From: Symsagittifera roscoffensis
Lineage: Eukaryota > Xenacoelomorpha > Acoela > Convolutidae
Direction of reading: 5' to 3'
Length of the DNA stretch: 64,000 nucleotides
Assembly (NCBI RefSeq): GCF_963678635.1
Contig: NC_087065.1
Span: 12,361,579-12,425,578 of the forward strand
Shown: piece by piece, positions 45,882 to 57,437 of the stretch
Layout: every line of letters starts with the position of its first letter
How positions within the stretch are numbered: the stretch's first letter is position 1
Position numbers and translations under genes: made by a program
Notes under the pieces: generated by a model
What the model was told of the DNA's origin: nothing
The model's database searches: none
Seen by the model: the letters and a program-made list of their open reading frames with translations, nothing else

Positions 45882-47125
45882 CCCGTACCGAACTTTTTGA
45901 CCATAATCATGTCTGATCCTTGTAAAATCATACAAAATTCATGTCTGTAACAGATTTGCAACATGTCTATATTCGGCATGCCCATACCTGCATCAGACCT
46001 GCATCAGATGTGCTAAATGAAGATATGCTCACACCTGCAGGATGCATGATCATGCCTGAACTGAATATGCTCACACCTGCAGGATACATGATCATACCTG
46101 AACTAAACATGCTCACACCTGCAGGATACATGATCATACCTGAACTAAACGTGCTCACATCTGCAGGATACAAGATCATGCCTGAACCGAATATGCTCAT
46201 AGCTGCAGGATACATGATCAAGCCTGAACTAAACATGCTCACACCTGCAGGATACATGATCATACCTGAACTAAACATGCTCACACCTGCAGGATACATT
46301 ATCATACCTGAACTAAACATGCTAACATCTGCAGGATACATGACCATGCCTGAACCGAATATGCTCAAATCGGTATCTTCAGTATTATAAGATAATTAAA
46401 GAAATGGTTAAATTGTAACATCATAAACTCAGGTTGATAATGTGACACTTTACTTTTTCTGACATCGGTTAAATTTACTGTTGGTAATTTACTGTAGTGG
46501 TTAGATGCATCTTTCTTTAATTGCAAGCAGGGAGTCGTTGTTAGCGGGGCGTGTGGATAATTTTCTCTGTTTCCTGTCAACATAAAACTAACTCATTTTT
46601 AATCAAAAATCTGAAATGGGTAAACGAAAATTTTCAATGTTTTTTAAGTAAAAGTTTTGTTCAAACCAAAAAACAAAGATATGTCGTTAGTTAAGTTATA
46701 TCCCCTCCATTTATAAACTTAAAAAACCATAAGATTTGTGTTTGGGGGGTGGTTGGGGTCTTTTGTTTGAAAAGAAATGATAAAAATGGAGGAAATATAG
46801 CTTCTCTTGTTTATTGGAGATTTCCGCATACACGCTGTAAACAATCTATTTGCATGCGCGGTTAAAAATAGCCGTGACAAAATCTGATTTTGTCATACGC
46901 AAGTCAGGCATTATCATGCGGCAGATAAAAATCAAACATGTGGCAGGCATAAACATGTTTCTTTCAGGTCTGATCATGTAAGATCCAGGTACGACCATGC
47001 CTGTAGACAAAAATGTATGTTCACCTGTGAACAGGACTGCATAATGCCAGATCAGTCCTGAGAAAAATCTTTACCCTGCTAAATGGCAGATCAGACATGA
47101 ATTTGTACACAAAGTTCAGTACGGG
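45882..47125. mobile_element. TA-flanked inverted-repeat element carrying a minisatellite
   Basis: The left end CCCGTACCGAACTTT and the right end, whose complement reads CCCGTACTGAACTTT, form terminal inverted repeats flanked by TA on both sides (45880-45881 and 47126-47127). Just inside, catgtctgatc occurs in inverted orientation at both ends. No transposase is encoded. The left half holds the 42-bp minisatellite; the right half holds scattered related words (gatcatg, catgcctg, cagatca). TA duplication and short inverted repeats suggest a Tc1/mariner-mobilised non-autonomous element. Confidence 0.75.
46025..46375 (+). repeat. 42-bp minisatellite, eight units plus a partial
   Basis: Units start at ATGCTCACA every 42 bases from 46025 and contain cacctgcaggatacatgatc. 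Unit 4 and unit 8 share catctgcag and gcctgaaccgaat. Units 2-3 resemble units 6-7. So the array has a four-unit (168-bp) higher-order period. Because 42 is a multiple of three, frames stay open on both strands: plus strand with a 14-residue repeat such as MLTPAGYMIIPELN, minus strand with MFSSGMIMYPAGVS. Open frames here are a consequence of the period and are weak evidence for a protein. Confidence 0.92.
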
Positions 47126-47184
47126 TATTGAAGAAATATCATGTCCGGCACCCAATGTTTTCACGGTTTCTCCGCAAAGTTTGG

Positions 47185-47600
47185 TTTGTTCTAAACCGCT
47201 TTCTTTTCGAATCTTCCACTAATGTAAAATTCTTTTAATTGAGTTATTGCGTTGTGGTCTGGTAAAAAGTCGGTCTGGTAAAAGACCTAGCCCGGTCTTT
47301 TTTGACAGAATTTTTATATCATCTGAAAAATATTGATATCTTGTGCTCAAATTCAACCTGCGATCTTGTTTGGCAAAACATGAGAGAATAAAAATTACCA
47401 ATTTCGTCAATTCCTAATGTTTTTTCAATGATAAAATTCGTGCCATTAACGCGTAAGCGGCTATGTATTCCTGCCCAGTTCTCGAATGGAGGCATGCTAA
47501 TTTTAAACTAATACCTTACTCTAAGCTGAATGAATCATTTTGTACTATAAATAGCTCGAGGGGAGTGGTTTTCAAAAAAAATTCAAATCATTACATTAAT
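47185..47600 (+). mobile_element. Diverged unit of the GTTCCGAC foldback family
   Basis: Shared blocks with 49452-49985 in the same order: ttgacagaatttttatatca, tgtgctcaaa, attaacgcgtaagcgg, ttttgtact and gagtggttttcaaaaaaaat. The ends are unclear. Confidence 0.6.
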
Positions 47601-48191
47601 TTTTGCGCTTTTGTATCCTGTGATTGAAAAATTGCATCCCAAACAGCGATAAATTCTTAATAATTACATAACTTTTGACAGAAATGTAATTATTAAATGT
47701 TTTTGCTCGCTCCTCCTTTATGACATAACTTGCCTGTGCATGATTCTGTTGATAGGAGGTAACATGAAGTCTATGTTCACGTGTGCTGTGCCTACTATCC
47801 GAAGTTTACCTTTTCCGAATGCTATCCGCGTGATCACATTCACACATGCAATCGGGTAGAAATCTGCCTGCAAAAACAAAGAGATGTAACTTGTTGCAAT
47901 GCAAAACGCGCAGTAATATCCGAACACAGTAGTTTTGTAAAATCTTATTTTGGGCATAGGAATTAAATGTTTTGTAAAGCTTAAAGAAGTAAGAAGACAA
48001 AAAATTTTTCTCTTTTTTAACAGGTATAATTTAGTTTTTAAAGGGCGGGAGTGAACTTAGGGCAGGTGGATTTGATTTTTTGCCCGATTGAATTACACCT
48101 TAAGGATAGCAAGAAGTGTGTCTATTGGATTCCAAAAAAAACACAAAAAAACTATTTCTGTGTCGAACATTGTCTACTTTTTTTTTGAAAA
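47601..48191. other. No gene seen
   Basis: No supportable gene. 47740-47780 has gataggaggtaacatgaagt, reminiscent of actggaggtagcatatagtg at 8677 and 16500 in the large repeat. The relation is too short to classify. Confidence 0.4.
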
Positions 48192-48227
48192 TCCGCCTTC
48201 CTCGAGAAAATCATAGATCCGCCCCTG
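48192..48227 (+). mobile_element. Right end of a CAGGGGCGGAT MITE
   Basis: ctcgagaaaatcatagatcc plus gcccctg corresponds to the last 36 bases of the full MITE at 55884-56248. The left end was not found nearby. Confidence 0.65.
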
Positions 48228-48239
48228 TATATATAAAAA

Positions 48240-48312
48240 GGGGCACTTAGCATAGTGGTAAGGCGTTCACTTTAGAATCGTCAGATCGTGTAATCGATCC
48301 CATGCCATGGCA
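48240..48312 (+). mobile_element. tRNA-derived SINE head
   Basis: TAGCATAGTGG at 48248-48258 fits the RNA polymerase III A box. GTAATCGATCC at 48290-48300 fits a slightly degenerate B box, with tRNA-like spacing. The tRNA cloverleaf is imperfect, so a SINE promoter is more likely than a tRNA gene. The body after 48312 (gtgtgtgagaacgagctctc) and the 3' end are not defined. Confidence 0.6.
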
Positions 48313-48469
48313 ATGATAGTGTGTGAGAACGAGCTCTCACTTGACCTCTAGCTTCAGGTCTACCACAACCTGACCAAACTTGGCTGCAATAGTGGTACCA
48401 CGTGAAAGTTCTAGACGCGAAAAAAGAGCTTCGCTCAACAAAATTACACAGTCTGGAATGTGGGGAAAT

Positions 48470-48665
48470 AATACAAACGGCCTATCCTCGACAGGGCTGA
48501 CTGACCCTAAAATTTTTCTAAAGGCGCCGTTGGCGCCAATATATACTAATTTTAAAGGGGGAATGCACGCCAAAAAAAACGCGATTTTCTGGTCAAATTT
48601 TTCCAAAAAGTGCTTTTTTTGGCCTGATTTTTTTGGCCTGATTTTTCAAAATTCTGAGCCGCATA
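48470..48665 (+). mobile_element. Internal fragment of the CAGGGGCGGAT MITE
   Basis: gactgaccctaaaatttttc, taaaggcgcc, ccaatatatactaattt and gccaaaaaaaacgc follow the order of 55975-56110 in the full element. Both ends are missing. Confidence 0.65.
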
Positions 48666-49451
48666 TATAAATTAAGTTTGGTTTTTTTGTTCATTTTTTC
48701 TCTTAAGATTGCTTTGTTCGAATAGTTTTTGCTATTTATTTTCACTGCATCTGAGTTTTTTAGGTAAGTTGCTGTCGTGTGATATTCCCTTTTAAGACAG
48801 CGTCCTAAGTGTCCGAAGAAGCAAAAAAGCCCATATTTCAGGAGTCATATTGGAACAATTAATTTTTAATCTATTTTTGTACTGTCGCTTTTTAGATAAA
48901 TTTGTCTTTTGCAGACATCTTCTCAGTTTTTTAAATAACACATTTATCTTTTCACTCCGTCGTAAGTTACGCTCGACGCAGTTACAAAGAAATATAATAT
49001 GGGCTTCATTGTAGGGCGTTTTATTTGAGAGAAAAAAAGACCGACTTATCTTACAAATAAAACAGATTAGGAAACTGATTGATCTCGCAGTGCAAACCAT
49101 GACTGCTTCAGTTGAGCTTCAGAGCTGCATCAGAATCTGTTATGTACCAATACAGTTCTGATTAGAGATAAAAATCAGAAAAAAAAGATTGCAACATTGT
49201 AGCAGTACTGAATCATCGATGGAACATTGCTGGTGTTTCTCATTATCAGAGTTAATTTTAGCAACCAATTGAGCAGAAAAAGCCTAGCACCCTCCTTCGT
49301 TCCTGTTCGCTCAAAAGCTACCGATAGGCTGGTTTTAAGAAATCGCCACTTAGCATCATGTGATGTGTTCAAAATAGAGTACTGATCTGATATGTTCAAG
49401 TTTATGCTTAAGTAATCGATTATAGAGGGTTATTATGTTGACTTTTGTGAC
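48666..49451. other. No gene seen
   Basis: Only short chance frames; no repeat recognised. Confidence 0.4.
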
Positions 49452-50868
49452 TGTTCCGACTTTCGATACGAAAGTAACGGAATATTTGTGCGCGGGCTGG
49501 GTTTTTTTCTTCAGACAAATTTCGACTTTTTAACTAGCCATTTTTGACGGAATTTTTTTAATATCATTCGAAAGGTATTGTTGTCTTGAGCTCAAACTTG
49601 AAAAGATATTTCACCTGTGGTCATTTTTCGTAAAGTAACGGGGGTTCAAAGATTGCCATTTTGGCCAATTTGGGACAATTAACGCGCGATATATTTCGCG
49701 CTATTAACGCGTAAGCGGAGAGTTAGTCCGTCTTAGAAATCGTTCCAAATTGGTTAAAAGAAGCTTATTTGCCATAATTGGTTTGTTACAGGGAGCAAAA
49801 TTTATTCTTTTGTACTTTAATTGAGTGTGGGGGGATGATTTTCATAAAAAATTCAAATTTTAGGAAAATTTTTTTTTCATTTTGTTTTATTTCAATGAAT
49901 TTTTTAATGTTATTACTGATCTAAAACCTTAAGAGGCAGTTGGAACATTCAAGGCTTCGCCCTGATACGAGCAGTCTTGTTTATATTTGAATATAATTAC
50001 CAAAATATGGCGTTCAAAGGATTTATAATTGATTATAATCGTGATATGTACAAAGCGCTATAATCTCCTTAATCCGTTTTTTGGATTAAAATTGATGCAG
50101 AAAAAGTTTTTAAATCAGTAATGATCGACTATAAAGGATTGTAATCTCCTATTATGCCAAAACTTGTCACACTAAAAATATTACACACAATGAAAAAATT
50201 TTTATTTTTTCACCAGGCTTAATCTCTGAAAGTGAGATGTTTTTTTTTTGGATCATATGTTTTATATAGATCCCTTCAGATTAGTTGAAAAGTTCGCGCG
50301 ATATGTTAAAAATAACTCTGTCAACTAAACACAAAACAAACAAGACTACTCGTATCAGGGCGAAGCGCTGAATGTTCCGACTGCCTTTTGGGAATTATGG
50401 AGCAGTATTAACATAAGAAAATTAAATAAAATATACCAAAAAAAAAATTTCTAAAACTTGAATTTTTTTAAATGAAAATCATCCCCCCACACGCCATACA
50501 AAGTACAAAAAAATTGATTTCTCTCCTTCTAAAAAATCAATTACGACAAATAAGCTTCTTTCAACCAATTTGGAACGACTTCTATGACGGATTAAATCTC
50601 CGCTTACGCGTTAATAGCGCGAAATACATCGCGCTTTAATTGTCCCAATTTGGCCAAAATGACAATCTTTAAACCCCAATAACTTTACGAAAAATGATCA
50701 CAAGTAAAATATCTTTTCAAATTTAAGCTCAGGACAACAATAGCTTTCGAATGATATAAAATTATTCCGTCAAAAATGGCTAGTTAAAAAGTCGAAATTT
50801 GTCTGAAGAAAACAAAAATCCACCCCGAGCACAAATATTCCGTTACTTTCGTATCGAAAGTCGGAACA
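49452..50868. mobile_element. Foldback element, two GTTCCGAC units head to head
   Basis: Arms 49452-49985 and 50336-50868 are reverse complements, moderately diverged, around a roughly 350-bp centre. The ends read TGTTCCGACTTTCG and contain the small stem ACTTTCG-ATA-CGAAAGT. Each arm ends at the centre with the hairpin motif (attcaaggcttcgccctgat near 49948; atcagggcgaagcgctgaat near 50354). Arms include ttaacgcg..attaacgcgtaagcgg. The centre is rich in ttataattgattataatc words. No transposase. Single units elsewhere in the window mark this as the fullest family member here. Confidence 0.85.
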
Positions 50869-52726
50869 AAAAGTCTGCTGATTGTTGAATTGGTTTGCAA
50901 ACTGCGAGAACATTTTCTCCATTTTTCACATGAGCCAATGTCTCAGCAAAGTGAAACAATAAGCAACTCAAATTCAAAACTGAAGATGAAATAAGGAAAC
51001 AAAAGGAACTATAGTCGATTATTTTTTATTGAAAAGGGTTTTTGTTCGAAAAAAAATAAATTAGAAATTGAAAAAAAATAATAATCGATTATTGTCTAGA
51101 GTACTTGTACCAAAATTGGATAAATTATTAATCTATTATAATTGATAAAACGTATAATAAGTGATTATAATAAAGCGAAGAATTATCATCAATTAAATTT
51201 TGTTCATAGCAGATTTTTATCTTAATTTTAATAAGACTGGTACGTTGAAAGTGAAAAGCATAATTTCCTGTATTGTTTTTCTGATATGCGTTGAAGCATT
51301 TTGAACGAAAACTCTTTTTGATCATATATCCAATACTGAATATTTTAATCACAATTCACTCTGAGAACTTAGATGTCACATAGTTGTCTATGTTTTATTC
51401 GTGCTTGAGTTCTGCATATCTGCAAAAATGTTGTAAATCTGTAGCACTTATGATTTGCATTGTGATGCAAGCCCACAGTGCATCAAGAATTTGAAATGTT
51501 TCTTTTCAATGTGCAGGGTTGCAAACATTCTTTTCAAATCTGCAATAAGGACAAATTTTTGGAAAAAATAAATTTTGTATCATTTTAAATACTCAATCAA
51601 AGTGACAAAAACAGTTAAAATAAATTAATTTTAGATTGAATTGCACAAAAAAAAAACGTTGACCGTGTTTTCTTACATTTATATTTTACTAGGATCAACC
51701 ATAATACCTGTTATTTCAATCTTAGAGCAAGATCAAAAATTATATAATAGCGTATTAAAATTTCAATTTGCTTTTTACAAAAAGTTAACCAAATAAACCA
51801 AAATTTTATTGTATGGAGTTGTATAGTTGTGAAGTGTTTCGATAAGTTAAAAAGTTGCATTTCATCGTAACTTTTTTCTGTAGGTTTTTGCTCGGTACCC
51901 ATTTTAAAAGTTTCAAACAATTCTCTAGTAAATCCATTGGTCAAGGCAATACTTCAAAGACATCAAATTTTACATTGAAAATTATTTTCTCTAAATGTTA
52001 AAGTGGATTGTGATCAATTTTTTTCTTTCTATTGATCTAACAGTTTTAACTAAAATTCATACTACCATCGGGAAGTTTTTGATAGTTTGAGCTGAAACTT
52101 AAATCTTCAAAATGCAATCTATTTTTCTGTTGCTCCTTGCTAAGTTGTAAGTGATGCTATCGTGTTGATGGTACTCAGTTACTTTTATCGACTGTAGAAA
52201 AATTGTGTTTAACTTTGTCTTTCACAGTGACGTAGGACAATACAATTACATGTTAGAAGCAGCATCTGTATTAAAGCTCAAACATTGATTTTAGATGAAA
52301 AAAATATGCTATAATTTCCTTTCATCCCTGAGTTTTCTACTAAAAACATTATACATTAAAATGAAACGATGCGTAAAAAATTAGATCGCTAAATCGATAT
52401 TAAAGTTTGAGCTTCATTACTTTCCTGTTACTAATCCTGAGGGGAGCAAGGCAATTTCCGCTGAAGGGTCAATTTTATCTCGAACTTGAAAATTGATCAT
52501 TTTTTCTCAAATTAATTAGCAAAATCAGATAGAGCGAAGCATGCAATTGTCATAAATCTATATTTTAGTTTTTCAAAAAGAAATACAAACTGAAAATTTG
52601 CATCACCGAAAAAGCTCAGAGTTCGTGACACAAAAACACACATAATATGTTTTTTGCACTTTCAATCTTAGCGGCAAAAATTGTAAGCTAAAACATAACA
52701 GCAGTTCTGGGAAAATTGCCAAAAGC
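50869..52726. other. No gene seen
   Basis: AT-rich with few repeats. 51020-51200 has several ataatcgattat-like words. No supported frame. Confidence 0.4.
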
Positions 52727-53385
52727 ATGCAACAACTTGAAGTCGAAATGATTTGTCCTCAAAAACAATGCTCTTGCAGATCAAATTCTGAAGAAATGGA
52801 TAAAATGTTTCTGCAACAACACTCGAAGTTTTTTTGCTGTTCTGATAGAAATGTGCTTAAGAAACATGTATCAATTTTTCAAAGTTTTCAAAGTTATATA
52901 AGATGGAAAAACCAAAAGAAGCAAGTTTTTCTAGAGATCAACATGATTCAGAGAATGATTTGAAATGTAAGGCTTCAAAAAAGAATTCAATTCGACTCTC
53001 TCGACAAACTGTATCAAACAGAAACAGAGAAACTGCTTACAAGTCGCCCCTGCCCCAGCGCAAAAAAAGAGACAAATTCTTCGCGAATTTTTGTAGACGC
53101 GTACGTTTAAATTAAAAACTGACGCTAAAAATGATGATACAAAAAAGGCGATTTAAAGGAACATTGACCAGTTGCGGCACAAAACTCATTGGAAAAGTGG
53201 AACTGCTTGATTTTAAGCTGATATCTGAACCAATTGAAAGAACACCAGATACACAAAACACTCGGACAACCCCCTAGGTTTGGCGTTTGCATTTTTTTCC
53301 AAGCTACACTATAATTCATGAACATGCAATGATTGATCATTATGGTGTTAAAAGTGACATCAATATCTCTGCATCCTCTGATTAA
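52727..53385 (+). pseudogene. Coding-like block, unrecognised, with stops
   Basis: 52727-52963 is open in one frame (78 codons, Cys- and Gln-rich start MICPQKQCSCRS). From 52903 the next frame stays open to 53385 except for TAA at 53113 and TAG at 53275. Two stops in about 160 codons is few for such AT-rich DNA. The second frame reads MEKPKEASFSRDQHDSEND, then a basic stretch (PLPQRKKRDKFFANFCRRVR), then GTKLIGKVELLDFKLISEP. No known domain is seen. It may be a decayed gene with a frame change near 52900, or exons with small introns. No flanking repeat explains it. Confidence 0.3.
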
Positions 53386-55283
53386 AATCAATGATCTTTC
53401 AATTTACCACAGCACTGTGAATGTATTTTTTTGTGCGATTGACACTATTACTTTCGGAACACTTATTGAAACAACAGATCTTAAACCTGTTTCGGAGAAA
53501 AAAGCAGAGTGGATGGAGAATAACAAGCTTAAAAATAACAGAAGAAAAAGGTTAATAATTTGTTACAAGTAAATTAAAAAAAAATTTTACATGAATTTTA
53601 CGTGAAACCGAAACATGATTGAACTAAAAGGGTGCAGTTATCCATCTGCAAAAAAAAAACAATTTGGACAGCACACTTACATTCAAGCAACATATTGAAA
53701 CATGAGGAAGAAAATGTAACCATTTTAATTCTAGTTTTTATCAAACAAGACAGTTTATCAGCTCATGTCTTTCATTATAAATTACAAGCAGTGTATAAAA
53801 ACAATAGATCTGTATAATTTTTTAGTGCGCAGAAGTGACAACCAAACCGTTTTAAAAATTCTGCAAATTAAACATAATTTTCTAATTCAAGTAGCGTTTC
53901 TATTGTTTAAACAAAACAAAAGAAGTAAACACTATAAAAAATGGAGATCAATGGTTCCCCTACGTACGAACTATTGAAACTGTTCTTTAAAGTAATCAGA
54001 CAAAAACTATCGAATGTCAAAGTGTCTATTTTTTTCAATTTAAGGAAAAGCCAAACTAATTGATACCACAAAAAAAAATCTTTAACACAACAAAATTAGT
54101 TGAAACGAAAAAAACCTAATACGGATGAACACAGACATTAATAAAGTCGTTGTTTACTCGCAATATGATCATCATTAGAGAAATTGTTCAATGAGCCTAA
54201 ACAGTCTATAGTCAGCCTAATTCATACGTCGAGAGATAAATAATTTATTTTTTTGCGACTATTTTAATTGATTTTTTGGGAATCAATAAAATAGTGTACA
54301 CCCAAAAATTATATATCGTTTTAAATTGACATGAAGCAAACAAAAATAAAAAGTATATAAATAATGCAAACCTTCTTTTTTGAATTTATTTCTAAAAAAA
54401 ACATATGAACAAGATGCTAACCCAAGTTAACTATAAGAGTTCAAGACTTCTACTTTTCTTGGTTTACAATCTTTTTTTTTCTGAGCCAATTGTACACAAG
54501 TTAACCAATCAGGTCTAGATGATAAAGTAGTTCATAGAAAACCAGTCAGCGGCGCCTCAATAGGTTGAATTTTTCTGCGCACAGTTTGGTGCTTTTTCAG
54601 TGATAAATTTCTTTTATTGATGGATTATTGCCCAGTTTGGAACAAAATTTTTTTGATACTATTATAAGCATGAAAAATTCATCATTTTGAGTTTGTCATT
54701 GCTCGCGGCAGGCAAAACTATGTTCAAAAATCTGTTTTTTGACCCAAATCGTGCAATATTGTCGCAGTAAATATTTAATTATTTGACTAACATTTTTTTC
54801 TTCTATACATGAATGATATTCGAAATTTTACTGTAAATTAAGGTTGGAATATTTAAAACAAGGATAAAAAAGACAAACAAAAGTATGTAATATATATAAT
54901 TCATCATTAGTTTGAGATTTTTAATCATTGAAAAACTGTCTTTTTCATATCAAGAGCTGTGGGATTTTAAAACAAATGCAAAAAGCTGCAGAATGGTCAA
55001 AATCATCGGTACAATTTCATTTTTTGATCTCAAAAATAAGCAATTCTCTGAATTAATTCGTAAGTTGACAAATGAATGACTATATTCCAAACATTCTTAC
55101 CCTGATGAAGACCAGTTTTTTCCCTGCAGTGGAAAAGTCCATAATTTTTGCCATGTACTCATAAGGAGATAGTCCATGGTTTTGACCATAGTTTAAGTAG
55201 GTGTATTCTTGGAGTCTGCAACAGCCGCCTGAAATGATTGAGTTTAAATGCTGGCTGTGGACTTTAGATATGATGTTTCAAGA
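53386..55283. other. No supported gene; short plus-strand frames
   Basis: Short plus-strand open frames at 53632-53817 and 53939-54061 (starting MEINGSPTYELLKLFF) have protein-like text, but no domain and no link could be established. The rest is AT-rich and closed. Confidence 0.35.
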
Positions 55284-55435
55284 TAATCATACGAAGTTGA
55301 GCCTGACCTAATTTAATTTTTCTTCGCTCAAACAACCATGAAAAAATCTTGAATTTGTTTCTTTCTTCAAGGTTGTTCCAAGGTTGTTTAAATGAAGAAA
55401 AATTAAATTGGGCCAGCCTTAATTTCGTATGATCA
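55284..55435. mobile_element. Short hairpin MITE-like inverted repeat
   Basis: Arms of about 55 bases: atcatacgaagttgagcctg, acctaatttaatttttcttc, then aaacaacc at the left, with their complement at the right ending cgtatgat near 55433. The loop is about 45 bases. No coding. Confidence 0.75.
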
Positions 55436-55506
55436 TTACATATATACTTGTTTAGCTTCTAAATTATTATTTTTCCTTGGTAACTAAAAAAACTGCAGGT
55501 AGTTTT

Positions 55507-56405
55507 TAAACAGGGGCACACCCGAGCATATCCGTGAAGAACTGAGTGGGTCATAGGTTGGTCCTTTCCCTTGAGGAAAAATCGTCTTAAAACATCAGGC
55601 TAGCATCATTTGTCACTTATAGTTTTTTTAAAAAAAAACACAATCAACCAAGTCTACAAATACTATTTTATATCCTCAGAGTGCATTTTTGTATAAAACA
55701 AATCATAATTTTTAGTAGGTACCAATTTTTTCAGTCTACTTTCGTTTCAGCATAATTTTTCCTACTTTCAGGCCTAAAAAACCTTCAGGCCTAATTTTCT
55801 AAAAAAAAATTCCCCTCTCAGAAGCATAACGTATCGCAGACGGTCAACACTGCACAATTAAACAGTGAGTCAGGCAACTGGAGCAGGGGCGGATTTAGGG
55901 GGGGGGGGGTGGTTTGGCGGACGCTTCCGACCGCCCTTTGGTACTTTTTAAGAAATCAATTTTTGGCCTACTGACCTTAAAGTTTTTCTAAAGGCGCATT
56001 AGGTGCCATTATAAACTAACTTTGAGGGGAGCGCGCGCCAAAAAGACGCAATTTTTTTGTCAAAATTTTCCAAAAAGTGCCCAAAAACGTCTTTTTTGAC
56101 CTCTTTTTTCAAAAATTTTCTTGGGGCGCAGAAAACTTGGCCAAAACAGCGTCTTTTTAGTGCATTAGGAGAGCTATTAAAATCAAGTTGGTCGACTTAA
56201 AACAAAACTCGGCTCCCGCCCCCTCGAGAAAATAAAGATCCGCCCCTGAACTTTATAGAAAACGTATTGCTTAAGTGACAAAACTGTAATGATGCAATGA
56301 TTTGTTCAAAATGAATGGCCTTACAATTTTTTTTTCACTGTTGACCATAAAAAACGAGAAAAATACATTTTGCTTAACTTTATTTCCATTTTGGTTTCAA
56401 TTCAA
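55507..56405 (+). repeat. 0.9-kb duplication, copy 1
   Basis: Nearly identical to 57438-58332, starting ttaaacaggggcacacccga and ending ggtttcaattcaa. It contains a complete CAGGGGCGGAT MITE. The left edge itself starts CAGGGGCAC, similar to the MITE end but not the same. Confidence 0.95.
55884..56248 (+). mobile_element. Full-length CAGGGGCGGAT MITE (hAT-like), copy 1
   Basis: 365 bp with ends CAGGGGCGGATTTAG and the complement of CAGGGGCGGATCTTT. Flanking octamers aactggag and aactttat are a partial match, as expected of an aged 8-bp duplication of hAT elements. The G run after the left end varies between copies (12 against 9). No coding. Confidence 0.75.
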
Positions 56406-56873
56406 ACGCTCACTTGGACATTCAGAAAAAGCTTGCATTTGGTAAAACATTGAGTGTGAAAAAACGGTTTCAAAAATTTCATTTTTTTGTTTCGACACTA
56501 TATATATATATATGCGTTGGGTGGAACAAACGCGGTCCGAGAATGGGGAAATAGTTAACAAAATTCAAAAGGGGCGAATAGCTAACAAAATCTACAAAAA
56601 TTCTTCAAAAAAACTGACAACTTGTTTCTTTTCAACTCGTTCCTTTAAAGAGCGCAACGCACTGTAAAATCTCAATTACTGAGAATACTTTTTATTTTGT
56701 TAGTTCCAATTTTGCCGAAAACACCTTTCGTTCAGTTCAAGTATCAAATGCTGGCAAAAAGTTTTGGTAAGTTCTTTCCAGTTTACAGCTCAACTTTTGT
56801 TGCATCACAAATACTGACAATACGTTCCGTTCAGTTCGTTTCAATTTACAGCTCAACTTTTTTGGTTAACTAT

Positions 56874-57074
56874 CAGTATTTAGACAACCGCATATTCAGA
56901 CTGGTCAGTATTTAGACAAATACTGTTTCAACCAATCAGAATCGAGACACAGTAGAAATTAATAAATAACTATTATTTATTTTGGATTATTTATGTCTTT
57001 TCTCGATTCTGATTGGTTCATACAGTATTTGTCTAAAAACTGACGAGTATGAATACGCGGCTGTCTAAATACTG
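56874..57074. mobile_element. Hairpin MITE that splits a short repeat
   Basis: Ends CAGTATTTAGACA and its complement; arms include ccaatcagaatcgagac and its complement near 57002. A second CAGTATTTAGACA lies inside at about 56907. The surrounding word pairs acagctcaacttttt and caaatactgacaat occur together at 56785-56825, and are separated by this element at about 56850 and 57098, so it inserted into the second of two tandem units. Confidence 0.75.
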
Positions 57075-57437
57075 GCTGCACTCCACTTTTATTGTTTATC
57101 AAATACTGACAATATGTTCCATTCTTTTAGATAAAAAGTCTTCCATTAAATTTTAATTGTTATTACGCAATATCTGTTTTAGTTCATTTTATTAACAATA
57201 TCAGAACCGGCTTACATATGCAGTTTCGGCTAACAATTTTCGCGCATTTCACTTAATTTTGCGGAGTCTTCTTACATTTTGCTTAATACTTCTACAGTTG
57301 CGTAATTTAGAAAGACTAGCTATATTCGCTTGTTGCGGAATCCGCAACAAAACACCTGTGATGACATAAACTATGTTATAGATTTCTGTAGGCGGAAATT
57401 ACGGAAATTTTTGTAAGTTTAATCCACGCAACTGGAT

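Noticed and set aside
48240-48312. Functional tRNA gene
   Set aside because: A and B boxes fit, but the B box is degenerate and acceptor and anticodon stems do not pair well. A SINE head is the better reading.
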